Shown here: positions 1 through 8,542 of the stretch, piece by piece
How positions within the stretch are numbered: position 1 is the stretch's first letter
How the letters are laid out: every line of letters starts with the position of its first letter
Assembly (NCBI GenBank): GCA_022572105.1
Contig: JACZWN010000006.1
Span: 1-31,664 of the forward strand
Source: Pseudomonadota bacterium
Lineage (GTDB): Bacteria > Pseudomonadota > Alphaproteobacteria > Kiloniellales > J153
Direction of reading: 5' to 3'
DNA: 31,664 nt
Notes under the pieces: generated by a model
The model's input: the letters and a program-made list of their open reading frames with translations, nothing else
Databases searched by the model: none
What the model was told of the DNA's origin: nothing
Position numbers and translations under genes: made by a program

Positions 1-584
1 CGCTCGATAAAGACGTTGTCCATCCAGCGTCCCTTGCCGTCCATGGAGATCTTCACGCCGGCGTCCTTCAGGACCTGCGTGAAGGCCACGGAGGTGAACT
101 GGCTGCCTTGATCGGTGTTGAATATCTCCGGCTTGCCATGGCGCGCCAGAGCCGCCTCCAGGGCCTCGACACAGAAATCGACGTCCAGGGTGTTGGAGAG
201 CCGCCAGGCGAGAACCCTGCGGCTCGCCCAGTCCATGATGGCGACCAGGTACAAAAAACCCCGGCGCATGGGGATGTAGGTGATGTCCGTGCACCAAACG
301 TGTCCCGGCCGGTCGATGGTGAGCCCGCGCAGCAGATAAGGATAGATCCGGTGATCGGGATGCGGATCGCTGGTGCGTGGCGCCTGGTAGATCGCCTGCA
401 AGCCCATGAGCCGCATCAGCCGGCGCACCCGCTTGCGTCCCACGCAATAGCCGAGACGCCGCAAGTGACGCGCCATCTGACGCGAGCCGTACCACGGCGT
501 CTCCAGAAACTGCTCGTCGATCAGGCGCATCAGCTCCAGGTTCAAGGGGCTCTCCTCCTTGCAACACCGGGGGCGTCCATACAT
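1..584 (-). pseudogene. IS3-family transposase OrfB, 5'-truncated and running off the window
   Basis: This minus-strand reading frame encodes the DDE/rve integrase core of an IS3-family OrfB transposase and stays open to the left edge. Family landmarks in order are ESPLNLELMRLIDEQ, ETPWYGSRQMARHLRR, a first catalytic Asp in CTDITYIPMRRGFLYLV, and a second Asp in NTDQGSQFTS. The third acidic residue would lie beyond position 1. The recognisable homology begins near 554. The usual N-terminal part of OrfB (about 60 residues with the helix-turn-helix) and the preceding orfA are absent, and uraD lies there instead. The ATG at 584 only opens the remaining frame, so the true start is lost. It is therefore an element remnant whose 5' side was deleted or replaced. 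Assignment to IS3 is firm; the subgroup is not determined. Confidence 0.85.
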
Positions 585-594
585 GACAATGCCG

Positions 595-1137
595 TCATGG
601 GTGTTCCTTCTCTCGGGCGAGGTTCTGGAGACGCAAGAGAGCGATGCGGTGAACCTGCTCCAACGCCTCGCGGAGTTCCGTGTCCCGGTCGTTGCCGACG
701 CGGCGTCCGAAAATCTCAAGGATCTCGGTCCGATGGTATCCGGCGACGGCCACGATGAAGGGAAAGCCGAACCTTTCCTTGTAGGCCGCGTTGAGCGTTT
801 GGAAACGCTCGAATTCGTCCGCCGTGCAAGCGGCCAGCCCGGCGCCCTCCTGTTCGGCCGCCGAGGCCGCGGTCAGCTCGTCGGCGACCGCGAGCTTGCC
901 GGCGAGGTCGGGATGGCTGCGAAGAAGCGCCAATTGCCGGTCCGCGCCGCCGGCTTCGACCTGGGCGCGAAGGAGACCCGACAGACCCTCGGCGCTATCG
1001 GCCTCGGCCGTAAGCCCGGCGTCGAACGCGCATTCGGCGATCCACGGCGAACGCTCGTAGACGCCGCCAAAGCGCGCGACGAAGGTGTCTCGGTCGAGCG
1101 TCGCAGGCGAGGTGGCGAAGGCGGTCATACTCGGCAT
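595..1137 (-). CDS. uraD: 2-oxo-4-hydroxy-4-carboxy-5-ureidoimidazoline (OHCU) decarboxylase
   Basis: This cytosolic enzyme decarboxylates OHCU to (S)-allantoin, the last step of urate breakdown in this cluster. The 180-residue product has the normal family length. It carries the family blocks ARFGGVYERSPWIAE (about 21-35), LLRSHPDLAGKL with the catalytic His at about 75, the acidic stretch around residues 95-97, and FGFPFIVAVAGY. The ATG at 1137 has a purine-rich AAGGGA four bases upstream. A second in-frame Met three codons later is possible. The gene is divergent from puuD across 86 bp, a region containing the 10-bp palindrome GGACCGGTCC at 1155-1164. Its 3' end touches the IS3 remnant, so further allantoin genes that might have followed are not next to it. 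The call is secure. Confidence 0.92.
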   Translation of the reverse strand: MPSMTAFATSPATLDRDTFVARFGGVYERSPWIAECAFDAGLTAEADSAEGLSGLLRAQVEAGGADRQLALLRSHPDLAGKLAVADELTAASAAEQEGAGLAACTADEFERFQTLNAAYKERFGFPFIVAVAGYHRTEILEIFGRRVGNDRDTELREALEQVHRIALLRLQNLAREKEHP

Positions 1138-1223
1138 TATTCCCTTCTACACTCGGACCGGTCCAGCGGTTAGAATCGCCGGCCCGTCACTGATGCACGC
1201 GGACGGCCGCGCTGGAGGCACGG

Positions 1224-2420
1224 ATGGAGATACTGCTGTTCGACTGGATGGGGCTTCTGGTCCGCTGGCTGCACATCGTCACGGCCATCGCCTGGATCGG
1301 TTCGTCGTTCTATTTCATGTGGCTGGACAACAGCCTCAGGGATTACGGGACGCTGGAGCCGGGGGCCGACGGCGAGAACTGGTCGGTGCACGGGGGCGGC
1401 TTCTACCACGCCCAGAAGTACCTCGTGGCGCCCGATCGGATGCCGGCGGAACTGCACTGGTTCAAGTGGGAATCCTACATGACATGGGTCTCGGGCTTTG
1501 GCCTGATGGCCATCGTCTATTATTGGGGGGCCGAAAGCTATCTTATCGACCGCTCCGTCCTGGACCTTTCACCGGCGACAGCGATCGCGATCTCGGTGGC
1601 GTCGCTGGCCCTCGGGTGGGCCGTGTACGATCTGCTGTGCCGTTCGCCGCTAAGCCGGTACGGCGCGGCCCTGTTCGCCGTGCTGTTCGCCTTCATCGTT
1701 CTTTCCGCCTACGGATTCGGGCTGGTGTTCTCCGGCCGCGCCGCCTTCCTTCATGTCGGCTCGATGATCGCCACGATGATGTCGGCCAACGTCTTCATGG
1801 TCATCATCCCGAACCAGAAGAAGATGGTCGCCGCGCTGGCCGCCGGCGAGGCCCCGGACCCGGCCCTCGGCACGGCGGCCAAGCTGCGCTCGGCACACAA
1901 CAACTACCTGACGCTCCCGGTTCTCTTCATGATGATCTCCACCCACTACCCGATCGTCTTCGGACACGACTGGAATTGGTTGGTGGTGGCGCTGGTGCTC
2001 CCGCTGGGGGCCGTCGTGCGCGAATTCTTCAACGCCCGCAACGCCGGGCGGACCGGCAATGCGCTCCGCTGGCAATGGCCGGTGGCGGCCGCTTTGACCA
2101 TCGCACTGATCGCGCTGACGGCCTGGAATCCTGACGGTGAGCTTGCGGTGGAGGACGAGGTGCTGACCGCCGAGGCGCTTGCCATCGTCCAGACACGCTG
2201 CGCGGCATGCCATTCCGCCAACCCCACCGACGAGGATTTCGATGAGCCCCCCGGCGGCGTCATGTTCGACGACGCGGCGATGCTGAAGGCCCACGCCGTC
2301 AGGGTGCTGGGCCAAGCCGTCCTGACCGACGCCATGCCGCTCGGCAACAAGACCGGCATGACCAAGGAGGAGCGCGCCCGCCTGGGCGCCTGGATCAAGG
2401 CCGGAATGCCGGACGAATAA
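1224..2420 (+). CDS. puuD: PuuD-type membrane urate oxidase with C-terminal cytochrome c domain
   Basis: PuuD oxidises urate to 5-hydroxyisourate and passes electrons to a fused cytochrome c rather than making peroxide like soluble uricase; this is known for the family. The 398-residue protein begins with hydrophobic segments (about residues 8-30, GLLVRWLHIVTAIAWIGSSFYF) and continues with several membrane spans to about residue 305. A haem-binding CAACH follows at 326-330 and a likely Met-ligand segment (DAMPLGNKTGM) lies near the C-terminus. GGAGG at 1214-1218 sets the ATG at 1224. The gene is alone on the plus strand, divergent from uraD and convergent with guaD, with only two bases between the two stop codons. 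The cytochrome domain is expected to be periplasmic. Confidence 0.93.
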   Translation: MEILLFDWMGLLVRWLHIVTAIAWIGSSFYFMWLDNSLRDYGTLEPGADGENWSVHGGGFYHAQKYLVAPDRMPAELHWFKWESYMTWVSGFGLMAIVYYWGAESYLIDRSVLDLSPATAIAISVASLALGWAVYDLLCRSPLSRYGAALFAVLFAFIVLSAYGFGLVFSGRAAFLHVGSMIATMMSANVFMVIIPNQKKMVAALAAGEAPDPALGTAAKLRSAHNNYLTLPVLFMMISTHYPIVFGHDWNWLVVALVLPLGAVVREFFNARNAGRTGNALRWQWPVAAALTIALIALTAWNPDGELAVEDEVLTAEALAIVQTRCAACHSANPTDEDFDEPPGGVMFDDAAMLKAHAVRVLGQAVLTDAMPLGNKTGMTKEERARLGAWIKAGMPDE

Positions 2421-2422
2421 TA

Positions 2423-3742
2423 TTACTGATCCTTGGTATTGCCCTGAAACACCAGCCGTCCCGCCGCGTAAGTGGCGCGAATCGCGCGGTCGTCGGCAAG
2501 AATTATTTGCGCGAACAAGGCGTCCCACAGGCTGTCGGCGCCGGCCATGCGGCGCGCGATCAGCGGCGTCGACGCGAGGTCGATGACGACGATGTCGGCC
2601 TCCATGCCGGCGGCCAGGTTGCCGACCCGGCCGTCAAGCCGCATGGCCCCGGCGGATCCGGCGCTGGCCAGATACCAGGCCTTGGCCGGATGCAGGCTGT
2701 AGCCGCGGAGCTGGGCGATTTCGTATGCCGCGCGCATGGTTGCGAACATCGACAGCGACGTGCCGCCGGCGACGTCGGTCGCCAGGCCCACGGCGACCGG
2801 CCGGGCGCAATCCCGAAGCCCCTCCATGTCGAACAGTCCGGAGCCCATGAAGGTGTTGGACGTCGGACAGTGGGCGATGGCCGAGCCGGTGTCCCGGATC
2901 GCCGCCCTTTCGCGCGCGGTCAGATGGATGGCGTGGCCGAAAATCGCGCCCGGCCCGGCGAGGCCGAATTCCTCGCAGACACCGAAATAGTCCGGCGCCT
3001 CGGGGAAAAGTTCCGCCACCCAGGCGACTTCCTTGGGGTTTTCCGACAGGTGGGTCTGCATCAAAGTGTCTGGGTATTCCTTCCACAGCGCCCCGGCGGC
3101 CTCGAGTTGCGCCGGGCTCGACGTCGGCGCGAATCGCGGCGTGATGGCGTATATGTTGCGGCCGATGCCGTGCCACCTTTCGATCAGCGCCTTGGATTGG
3201 TCATAGCCCGTTTGCGCCGTGTCCCGAAGGGCGTCGGGAGCGTTGCGGTCCATCAGCACCTTGCCGCAGCCCATCCGCAGGCCGCGGGCCGAAGCCGCCT
3301 CGAAAAAGGCGTCGACCGAGCCCGGATGGACGGTGGCGTAAACGCTGGACGTGGTGATGCCGTTCCTGAGGCACTGATCCAGGAAGAAGCCGGCGGCGGC
3401 GCGGGCATGATCCGCATCGGCGAACGCGCTCTCCGTGGGAAAGGTGTACTTCTCCAACCAATCCAGAAGCTGCGCGCCGTAGGACGCGACCATGGAGAGT
3501 TGCGGGTAATGCGCGTGGCAATCGATGAAGCCGGCTGCGATCAGGCAGTCCCCGTAGTCGACGACCGACGCCGTGTGGGCGCGTTCCAGGATTTCCTCGG
3601 CTGGTCCCACGGCGCGAATCAGCCCATCCTCGATCCAAACGGCCCCGTCCGACTGGTGCGCGACCGCCGCCTCGGGACCGACCCGAAACGGGTCGTCCGT
3701 GAAGGTGAGGGTCTGTCCCTTCAACACCAGGCGGTCGGTCAT
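2423..3742 (-). CDS. guaD: guanine deaminase
   Basis: This zinc amidohydrolase converts guanine to xanthine and ammonia and so feeds xanthine dehydrogenase. The 439-residue product shows the metal and substrate motifs in order: GFIDCHAHYPQ, PRFAPTSS, QTHLSENPKEV, FGHAIHLT, IAHCPTSNTFMGSGLF and GLATDVAGGTSLSM. The His residues and the final Asp are the expected zinc ligands. I chose the ATG at 3742. An upstream in-frame TTG at 3772 would overlap the hairpin described at 3771-3810 and has no better ribosome site. It is the last gene of the long purine operon. It sits behind an attenuator-like hairpin, so it is probably expressed less than the binding-protein gene. Its stop codon is two bases from that of convergent puuD. 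Confidence 0.92.
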   Translation of the reverse strand: MTDRLVLKGQTLTFTDDPFRVGPEAAVAHQSDGAVWIEDGLIRAVGPAEEILERAHTASVVDYGDCLIAAGFIDCHAHYPQLSMVASYGAQLLDWLEKYTFPTESAFADADHARAAAGFFLDQCLRNGITTSSVYATVHPGSVDAFFEAASARGLRMGCGKVLMDRNAPDALRDTAQTGYDQSKALIERWHGIGRNIYAITPRFAPTSSPAQLEAAGALWKEYPDTLMQTHLSENPKEVAWVAELFPEAPDYFGVCEEFGLAGPGAIFGHAIHLTARERAAIRDTGSAIAHCPTSNTFMGSGLFDMEGLRDCARPVAVGLATDVAGGTSLSMFATMRAAYEIAQLRGYSLHPAKAWYLASAGSAGAMRLDGRVGNLAAGMEADIVVIDLASTPLIARRMAGADSLWDALFAQIILADDRAIRATYAAGRLVFQGNTKDQ

Positions 3743-3770
3743 TCCGGGCGTTCCCGTCCGTTTCCCGGAC

Positions 3771-3810
3771 AAAATAAGGGCGGCCCGGCCCGGTTCCTGG
3801 CCGGACCGCC
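3771..3810 (-). terminator. terminator/attenuator hairpin between the BMP binding-protein gene and guaD
   Basis: Read on the minus strand, a 12-bp stem (GGCGGTCCGGCC pairing with GGCCGGGCCGCC, one G-U pair) encloses an 8-base loop. CTTATTTT follows, giving the form of an intrinsic terminator. It starts 11 bases after the binding-protein stop codon and ends 28 bases before the guaD ATG. That leaves no room for a separate guaD promoter, so partial read-through is the likely outcome. Confidence 0.6.
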
Positions 3811-3821
3811 TCTTGGCCCGT

Positions 3822-4895
3822 TTATTTGGGCAGCGAGCCTTCGACGCCCTCGATATAGAAGTTCATGCCGACGAGGTCGCTGTCGGACGCGGTTTCGCCG
3901 GCCTTCAGCCAGGGCGAACCGTCCTGCTTGTTGATCGGGCCGGTGAAGGGGTGCAGCTTGCCGGCGCCGATGTCGTCGCGGGCCTTGGCGGCCATGGCTC
4001 GGACGTCCTCCGGAATGCGCTTGGAGAACGCGGCCATCTTGACCATGCCGGGACCGAATCCGTCCCAGGTATCCTGGCTATCCCAGGTGCCGTCCATGAC
4101 CGCCTTGACGCGCGCAACGTAATAGGGCCCCCAGTTGTCGATGATCGAGGTCAACTGGACGTTGGGGCCGAACTTTATCATGTCGGAGGCCTGACCGAAC
4201 GCGAAGATGCCCTTTTCCTCGGAGATCTGCATGGCGGCCGGGGAATCGGTGTGCTGCATCAGCACGTCCGCGCCCTGGTCGATCAGCGCCCTGGCGGCGT
4301 CGGCTTCCTTGCCGGGGTCGAACCAGGTGTTGACCCAGACGATCTTGAACTTGACCGTGGGATTGACGCTTTTCGCGGCGAAAAACGCGGCATTGATGCC
4401 CCGAACGACCTCGGGGATCGGGAACGACGCGATGTAGCCGATGGTATTGGTCTTGGTCACCTTCCCGGCGATCAGGCCGATGACGTAGCGGCCTTCGTAG
4501 AAGCGGGCCGAATAGGTCGATACGTTGGGCGCCCGCTTGAAGCCGGTGGCGTGTTCGAATTTCACTTTTGGAAAGCGCTTGGCGACCTTGAGGGTCGGGT
4601 TCATGAAGCCGAAGGAGGTGGTAAAGATGATGTCATGGCCGCGCGCCAGCTGTTGAATCACCCGCGCGGCGTCCGGGCCTTCCGAAACGTTTTCGACGTA
4701 GGTGGTCTTCACCTCGTCGCCGAAGGCCTTCTCGACGGCGAGGCGGCCCTGTTCGTGCTCGTAAGTCCAGCCGTGGTCGCCGACGGGGCCGACGTAGACG
4801 AAGCCGACCTTGACTTTCTCCGCCGCGCCCGCGGCGCCCACGGACAGCGCCGCGGCGACAGCCCCGGCGGCCAAAATTCTCATGACGTGTTTCAT
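3822..4895 (-). CDS. BMP/PnrA-family ABC transporter substrate-binding protein (purine nucleoside/base uptake)
   Basis: This periplasmic binding protein belongs to the Bmp/Med family, whose characterised members bind purine nucleosides. The 357-residue precursor starts with a Sec signal peptide (MKHVMRILAAGAVAAALSVG, then AGAAEKVKVGF) without a lipobox Cys. It continues with family blocks VGPVGDHGWTYEHEQGR, IIFTTSFGFMNPT, FEHATGFKR, GYIASFPIPEVVRGINAF-like text and WVNTWFDPGKEADAARALIDQGADVLMQHTDS. The ATG at 4895 has GGGAGA eight bases upstream and leads directly into the signal peptide. A longer open frame to 4991 overlaps the permease gene and is rejected. The gene lies in an operon with its permeases and ATPase among xdh and guaD genes, which supports a purine substrate. 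The exact ligand is inferred. Confidence 0.88.
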   Translation of the reverse strand: MKHVMRILAAGAVAAALSVGAAGAAEKVKVGFVYVGPVGDHGWTYEHEQGRLAVEKAFGDEVKTTYVENVSEGPDAARVIQQLARGHDIIFTTSFGFMNPTLKVAKRFPKVKFEHATGFKRAPNVSTYSARFYEGRYVIGLIAGKVTKTNTIGYIASFPIPEVVRGINAAFFAAKSVNPTVKFKIVWVNTWFDPGKEADAARALIDQGADVLMQHTDSPAAMQISEEKGIFAFGQASDMIKFGPNVQLTSIIDNWGPYYVARVKAVMDGTWDSQDTWDGFGPGMVKMAAFSKRIPEDVRAMAAKARDDIGAGKLHPFTGPINKQDGSPWLKAGETASDSDLVGMNFYIEGVEGSLPK

Positions 4896-4957
4896 TTCGA
4901 AGTCTCCCTTTTTTGCGAAAATCGATCGACAAGATTTCATTCTGATTGGCCCCCGGT

Positions 4958-5878
4958 TCACGAGGGCGCAAAGAACGGCTTGGCCAGGCAAGCCGGCGCG
5001 TTGAGACTGACCCGCGCCTTGTTATGGGAAATCAACACCAACACCAGGATGGTGACGAGGTAGGGCAGCATCGACAAATACTGCGCGTCGATATCGATGC
5101 CGAATCCCTGGGCGTGGAGTTGCGCCACGGTCACGCCGCCGAACAGATACGCGCCGACCAGCACCCGGCCCGGCCGCCAGGACGCGAAGACGACGATGGC
5201 GAGCGCGATCCAGCCGCGTCCGGCGGTCATGTTCTCGACCCAGAACGGCGTCTGAACGGTCGACAGGTAGGCCCCGCCGACCCCGGCGCAGGCGCCGCCG
5301 AAAAGCAACGCCGCCATGCGCACGGCGACGACGTTGTAGCCGATGGCGTGGGCGGCGTCGTGGTTCTCGCCGACGGCCCGCAGGATCAGGCCAGCCCGGG
5401 TCTTGGACAGGAACCAGGCGACGCCGGCGACCAGCGCAAACGCCAGATAGACCAGCGGATCGTGGGCGAAGAGCAGTGGTCCGGCAATGGGAATGTCGGA
5501 CAACAGGAAAATGTGTATCTTGGCCAGGGGCGCGGTCGATTCGCCGGAATAGCCCTGTCCCCAAAGCGCTGCCAGGCCCAGCCCGAAAATGGTGAGCGCC
5601 AGGCCGGTCGCCACCTGGTTGGACAACAGCACCTGGGTCAGGATGCCGAAGATGCCCGCGGCGATGGCCCCGGCGAGGGCGGCGGCGGCGATACCGGCCA
5701 CAAGGGAGCCGCTATCCAGCGCCACCGAAAAGCCGGCGATGGCGCCCAGGATCATCATCCCCTCGAGGCCCAGATTGAGCACGCCGGACCGCTCGACCAC
5801 CAGTTCGCCGATGGCCGCGAAGACCAGCGGGATCGGCGCGACGATGATCCCTTGAAGGATGAGAACGGCAAGCTCCAT
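4958..5878 (-). CDS. ABC transporter permease (second subunit, BMP-type purine importer)
   Basis: This inner-membrane permease belongs to the branched-chain/ribose-type family (BPD_transp_2). The 306-residue protein is almost entirely hydrophobic, with about eight or nine predicted spans. It carries the family segment GVLNLGLEGMMILGAIAGFS near residue 40 and the cytoplasmic coupling region RAVGENHDAAHAIGYNVVAVR. The ATG at 5878 is preceded by GGGGGAG and lies four bases after the stop of the upstream permease gene, which indicates translational coupling. It pairs with the 5883-6983 product to form the membrane channel. A 62-bp gap separates it from the binding-protein gene downstream. Confidence 0.88.
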   Translation of the reverse strand: MELAVLILQGIIVAPIPLVFAAIGELVVERSGVLNLGLEGMMILGAIAGFSVALDSGSLVAGIAAAALAGAIAAGIFGILTQVLLSNQVATGLALTIFGLGLAALWGQGYSGESTAPLAKIHIFLLSDIPIAGPLLFAHDPLVYLAFALVAGVAWFLSKTRAGLILRAVGENHDAAHAIGYNVVAVRMAALLFGGACAGVGGAYLSTVQTPFWVENMTAGRGWIALAIVVFASWRPGRVLVGAYLFGGVTVAQLHAQGFGIDIDAQYLSMLPYLVTILVLVLISHNKARVSLNAPACLAKPFFAPS

Positions 5879-5882
5879 GGCC

Positions 5883-6983
5883 CTACTCCCCCACCGCCGT
5901 CTGGACCGCAAGGGGGGCTGTCCGGGCCGTCCGGAACATCCGGATGCGGTATCTTGCCAACACGTCGAAGCCCAAAAGGGAGAACAGGAACATGCCCTGG
6001 AACACGCCGGTGACGGCGCTGGGCAGGTTCATTTCGATCTGCGCCGTCTCGCCGCCGATGTAGGTGAGCGCCATGACGAACCCGGCCAGCAGGATGCCGA
6101 TGGGGTTCAATCGTCCCAGGAACGTGACGATGATCGCGGTGAACCCGTAGCCGACGGGAAGCGCCGGAACCAGTTGGCCGACCGGCCCGGCCGCCTCGAA
6201 CAGACCCGCCAGCCCGGCCAAGCCGCCGGAGATCATCAGGCACATCCAGACCACCCGCTTCTCGACGAAACCGCCGAAACCGGCGGCCCGGGGCGACTGG
6301 CCCATGACCTTGACCTGGTAGCCGAAGATATGGCGCCCCAGGACCACCCAGGCGACGGCGGCGACGGCGAGCGCCACCAGGAAGCCGACGTGGGCGCGGG
6401 TTTCCTCGATCAATATCGGCAGCGTCGCCGCCGGATGGAACATGCGGCTCTCCGGGAAGTTCAGGCCTTCCGGGTCCTTCAGGGGCCCGTATACCAGGAC
6501 GCTCAGCAGCAGCACGGCGACGTAAGTCAGCATCAAACTGACGAGGATCTCGTTGGCGTTGAAGCGAGTCCTGAGGAAAGCTGGAATGGCTGCCCAGGCC
6601 ATGCCGCCGAGGGCGCCCGCCAGGCACATCAACGGCAATACCCAAAAACCCTCGACCTCGTAGAGCGCCAGGGCGACGGCGCCGCCCGAAAGGGCGCCGA
6701 CGGTGAACTGCCCTTCGGCCCCGATGTTCCAGACCCCGGCCCGGAAGCCGAACGACAGGCCGATGGCGATCAGGATCAACGGCGTCGCCTTGACGATCAT
6801 TTCGGAAATGGCAAACGAATCGGTCAGGGGTTCCAGAAAAATTATGGAGATCGCCCGGATCGGGTCCTTGCCGAGAACCGCGAACATCACCACGCCGGCG
6901 AGAATGGTGACACCGATCGCGATGACCGGCGTCACGTAGAGCAATCCTTTCGAAACCTCGTTTCTGGGTTCCAGCCGGATCAT
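5883..6983 (-). CDS. ABC transporter permease (first subunit, BMP-type purine importer)
   Basis: This 366-residue inner-membrane permease is of the same superfamily as its neighbour but longer at the N-terminus, as is usual for the first subunit of nucleoside importers. Visible blocks are a first span at about 15-37, PLILIAIGLSFGFRAGVWNIGAEGQFTVGA, RFNANEILVSLMLTYVAVLLL, and the coupling helix region KVMGQSPRAAGFGGFVEKRV. The phrase FGFRAGVWNIGAEGQ is typical of the family. The ATG at 6983 overlaps the ATPase stop codon as ATGA. No promoter is visible inside the operon here. Confidence 0.9.
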   Translation of the reverse strand: MIRLEPRNEVSKGLLYVTPVIAIGVTILAGVVMFAVLGKDPIRAISIIFLEPLTDSFAISEMIVKATPLILIAIGLSFGFRAGVWNIGAEGQFTVGALSGGAVALALYEVEGFWVLPLMCLAGALGGMAWAAIPAFLRTRFNANEILVSLMLTYVAVLLLSVLVYGPLKDPEGLNFPESRMFHPAATLPILIEETRAHVGFLVALAVAAVAWVVLGRHIFGYQVKVMGQSPRAAGFGGFVEKRVVWMCLMISGGLAGLAGLFEAAGPVGQLVPALPVGYGFTAIIVTFLGRLNPIGILLAGFVMALTYIGGETAQIEMNLPSAVTGVFQGMFLFSLLGFDVLARYRIRMFRTARTAPLAVQTAVGE

Positions 6984-8542
6984 CGCGCGGCCCCTTGGCC
7001 GGCGCTGGCCCCCTTGCCGGCGCTGGCCCCCTTGCCGGCGCTGGAACGGACGCCACCCATCAGCAGGCCGATTTCCTCGATGGACATGCTCCCCGTCGGG
7101 CGCGGTTCGGAAAGCCGACCCTCGGATATCACCGCGAAGCTGGTGGAAATCGCCATCAATTCGTTTAGATCCTGGGAGATGACGAGGATCGCCGCGCCGC
7201 CCTTGGCCAGTTCCTGCAGCGCCCGGTGAATGTCGGCGGCGGCCGCCGCGTCGACCCCCCAGGTCGGTTGCAGGATGACCAGCACCGTCGGCTTCTGCAG
7301 CATTTCCCGCCCGACGATGAATTTCTGCAGATTGCCGCCCGACAGGCTCCGGGCGGTATGTTCGATGCCGGCGGTCTTGACGTTGAAGGTATCGACCACT
7401 TCCCGGGCGAAGTCATGGGCGATGCCCAGATCGAGGAACCCGTTCTTCTCGATGCCCTTGCGGGTGCGTGCCGAGAGGATGACGTTTTCCCACAGCGACA
7501 TGTCCGGCACCGCGCCGTGACCCAGGCGCTCCTCCGGCACCGAACACATGCCGCGCCGGCGCCGTTCGGTCGGGCCCTGGCGGCCGACCGGCTCGCCGTC
7601 GATGCGGATGGCGCCATCTTCCGTCGCCCGCTCGCCGATCAACGCCTCCATCAGTTCGACCTGGCCGTTGCCGGCCACGCCGGCGATGCCGAGGATTTCG
7701 CCGGCCCGAACGGAAAAAGAGATATCCACGAGGTCGGTCCCGAACGGATCGGGGCTTTCGGCCGACAGTTCCTCGACCACCAGCCGCTCATCGCCCAGAT
7801 CCGGCTCCTGTCGTTCGGGGAAGCTGAGCGACGTGCCGATCATCATTTCCGCGAGGCTCTTCGCCGTCTCCTCGCGCGGGTCGCAATCGGCGACCACCCT
7901 GCCGCCGCGCAACACCGTGGCGCGGTCGCAGAGCGTCCTGATTTCCTCCAGCTTGTGGGAGATGTAGAGGATCGAACACCCTTCGGATGACAACTGCCGC
8001 AGGGTCTCGAACAGGACGTCCACTTCCTGCGGCGTCAACACCGAGGTGGGCTCGTCCATGATCAGAAGCCGCGGGTTCTGCAGCAGGCAGCGGACGATCT
8101 CGACCCGCTGGCGCTCGCCGACGGAAAGCGAGCCTACGAAGCGGGCCGGGTCGAGGGACAGGCCGTAGGATTCCGAGACCTCGATGATTAGCCGGTTCAA
8201 ATCCTTGCCGATTGCGTCCTTGTTCATGCCAAGCGCTACGTTCTCGGCGACACTCAGAGCCTCGAACAGCGAAAAATGTTGGAACACCATGCCGACGCCT
8301 CGGGCCCGGGCCGCGGACGGCCGCGCCGGGGCGTAGGGCGCGCCGTCAAAATGCATCTCGCCCTGGTCCGGCTGCATGACGCCGTAGATCATCTTCACCA
8401 GGGTCGACTTGCCGGCTCCGTTCTCGCCCAGAAGCGCGTGGACCGCGCCGGGGGCCACGGAAAAGCTGATGTTGTCATTGGCCAGCACGCCGGGAAATCG
8501 TTTGGTGATTCCGGACAATTGCAAGAGCGCGGTGCCGGTCAT
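6980..8542 (-). CDS. ABC transporter ATP-binding protein, double nucleotide-binding domain (BMP-type purine importer)
   Basis: This cytoplasmic ATPase drives the purine importer. It has 520 residues and two nucleotide-binding domains, the arrangement used by ribose and nucleoside importers. The first has Walker A LLGENGAGKST (about 37-47), signature LSVGERQRVEI and Walker B LLIMDEPTSVLTPQ. The second has the degenerate Walker A GVAGNGQVELMEAL, signature LSGGNLQKFIVGRE and ILQPTWGVDAAA in place of a standard Walker B; this degeneracy is normal for the family. The C-terminus ends in a repeated SAGKGA peptide encoded by an 18-bp tandem repeat. The start overlaps xdhC and the stop overlaps the permease gene, both as ATGA. 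Confidence 0.92.
   Translation of the reverse strand: MTGTALLQLSGITKRFPGVLANDNISFSVAPGAVHALLGENGAGKSTLVKMIYGVMQPDQGEMHFDGAPYAPARPSAARARGVGMVFQHFSLFEALSVAENVALGMNKDAIGKDLNRLIIEVSESYGLSLDPARFVGSLSVGERQRVEIVRCLLQNPRLLIMDEPTSVLTPQEVDVLFETLRQLSSEGCSILYISHKLEEIRTLCDRATVLRGGRVVADCDPREETAKSLAEMMIGTSLSFPERQEPDLGDERLVVEELSAESPDPFGTDLVDISFSVRAGEILGIAGVAGNGQVELMEALIGERATEDGAIRIDGEPVGRQGPTERRRRGMCSVPEERLGHGAVPDMSLWENVILSARTRKGIEKNGFLDLGIAHDFAREVVDTFNVKTAGIEHTARSLSGGNLQKFIVGREMLQKPTVLVILQPTWGVDAAAAADIHRALQELAKGGAAILVISQDLNELMAISTSFAVISEGRLSEPRPTGSMSIEEIGLLMGGVRSSAGKGASAGKGASAGQGAAR
7001..7044. repeat. 18-bp tandem repeat in the 3' end of the importer ATPase gene
   Basis: The unit GGCGCTGGCCCCCTTGCC occurs twice exactly (7001-7018 and 7019-7036) and is followed by a partial third copy, GGCGCTGG. 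A degenerate copy may precede it at 6991-7000. Because 18 is a multiple of three, it adds or removes six residues (SAGKGA) at the protein C-terminus without breaking the frame. Confidence 0.85.

Noticed and set aside
2428..2440. ATACCAAGGA match to the dispersed repeat end at the 3' end of guaD
   Set aside because: Only about 10-11 bases match and they lie in coding sequence; the rest of the 30-bp motif is absent.
3743..3772. TTG start for guaD ten codons upstream
   Set aside because: No Shine-Dalgarno supports it and it would begin inside the attenuator's U-run; the ATG at 3742 opens the conserved domain.
2507..3934. Long plus-strand open frame (475 codons) across guaD
   Set aside because: It is a shadow of guaD in GC-rich sequence. 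Its translation is rich in Arg, Gly and Pro and shows no family motifs.
5859..7229. Long plus-strand open frame across the importer permease and ATPase genes
   Set aside because: It is antisense to clearly conserved genes and has low-complexity composition.
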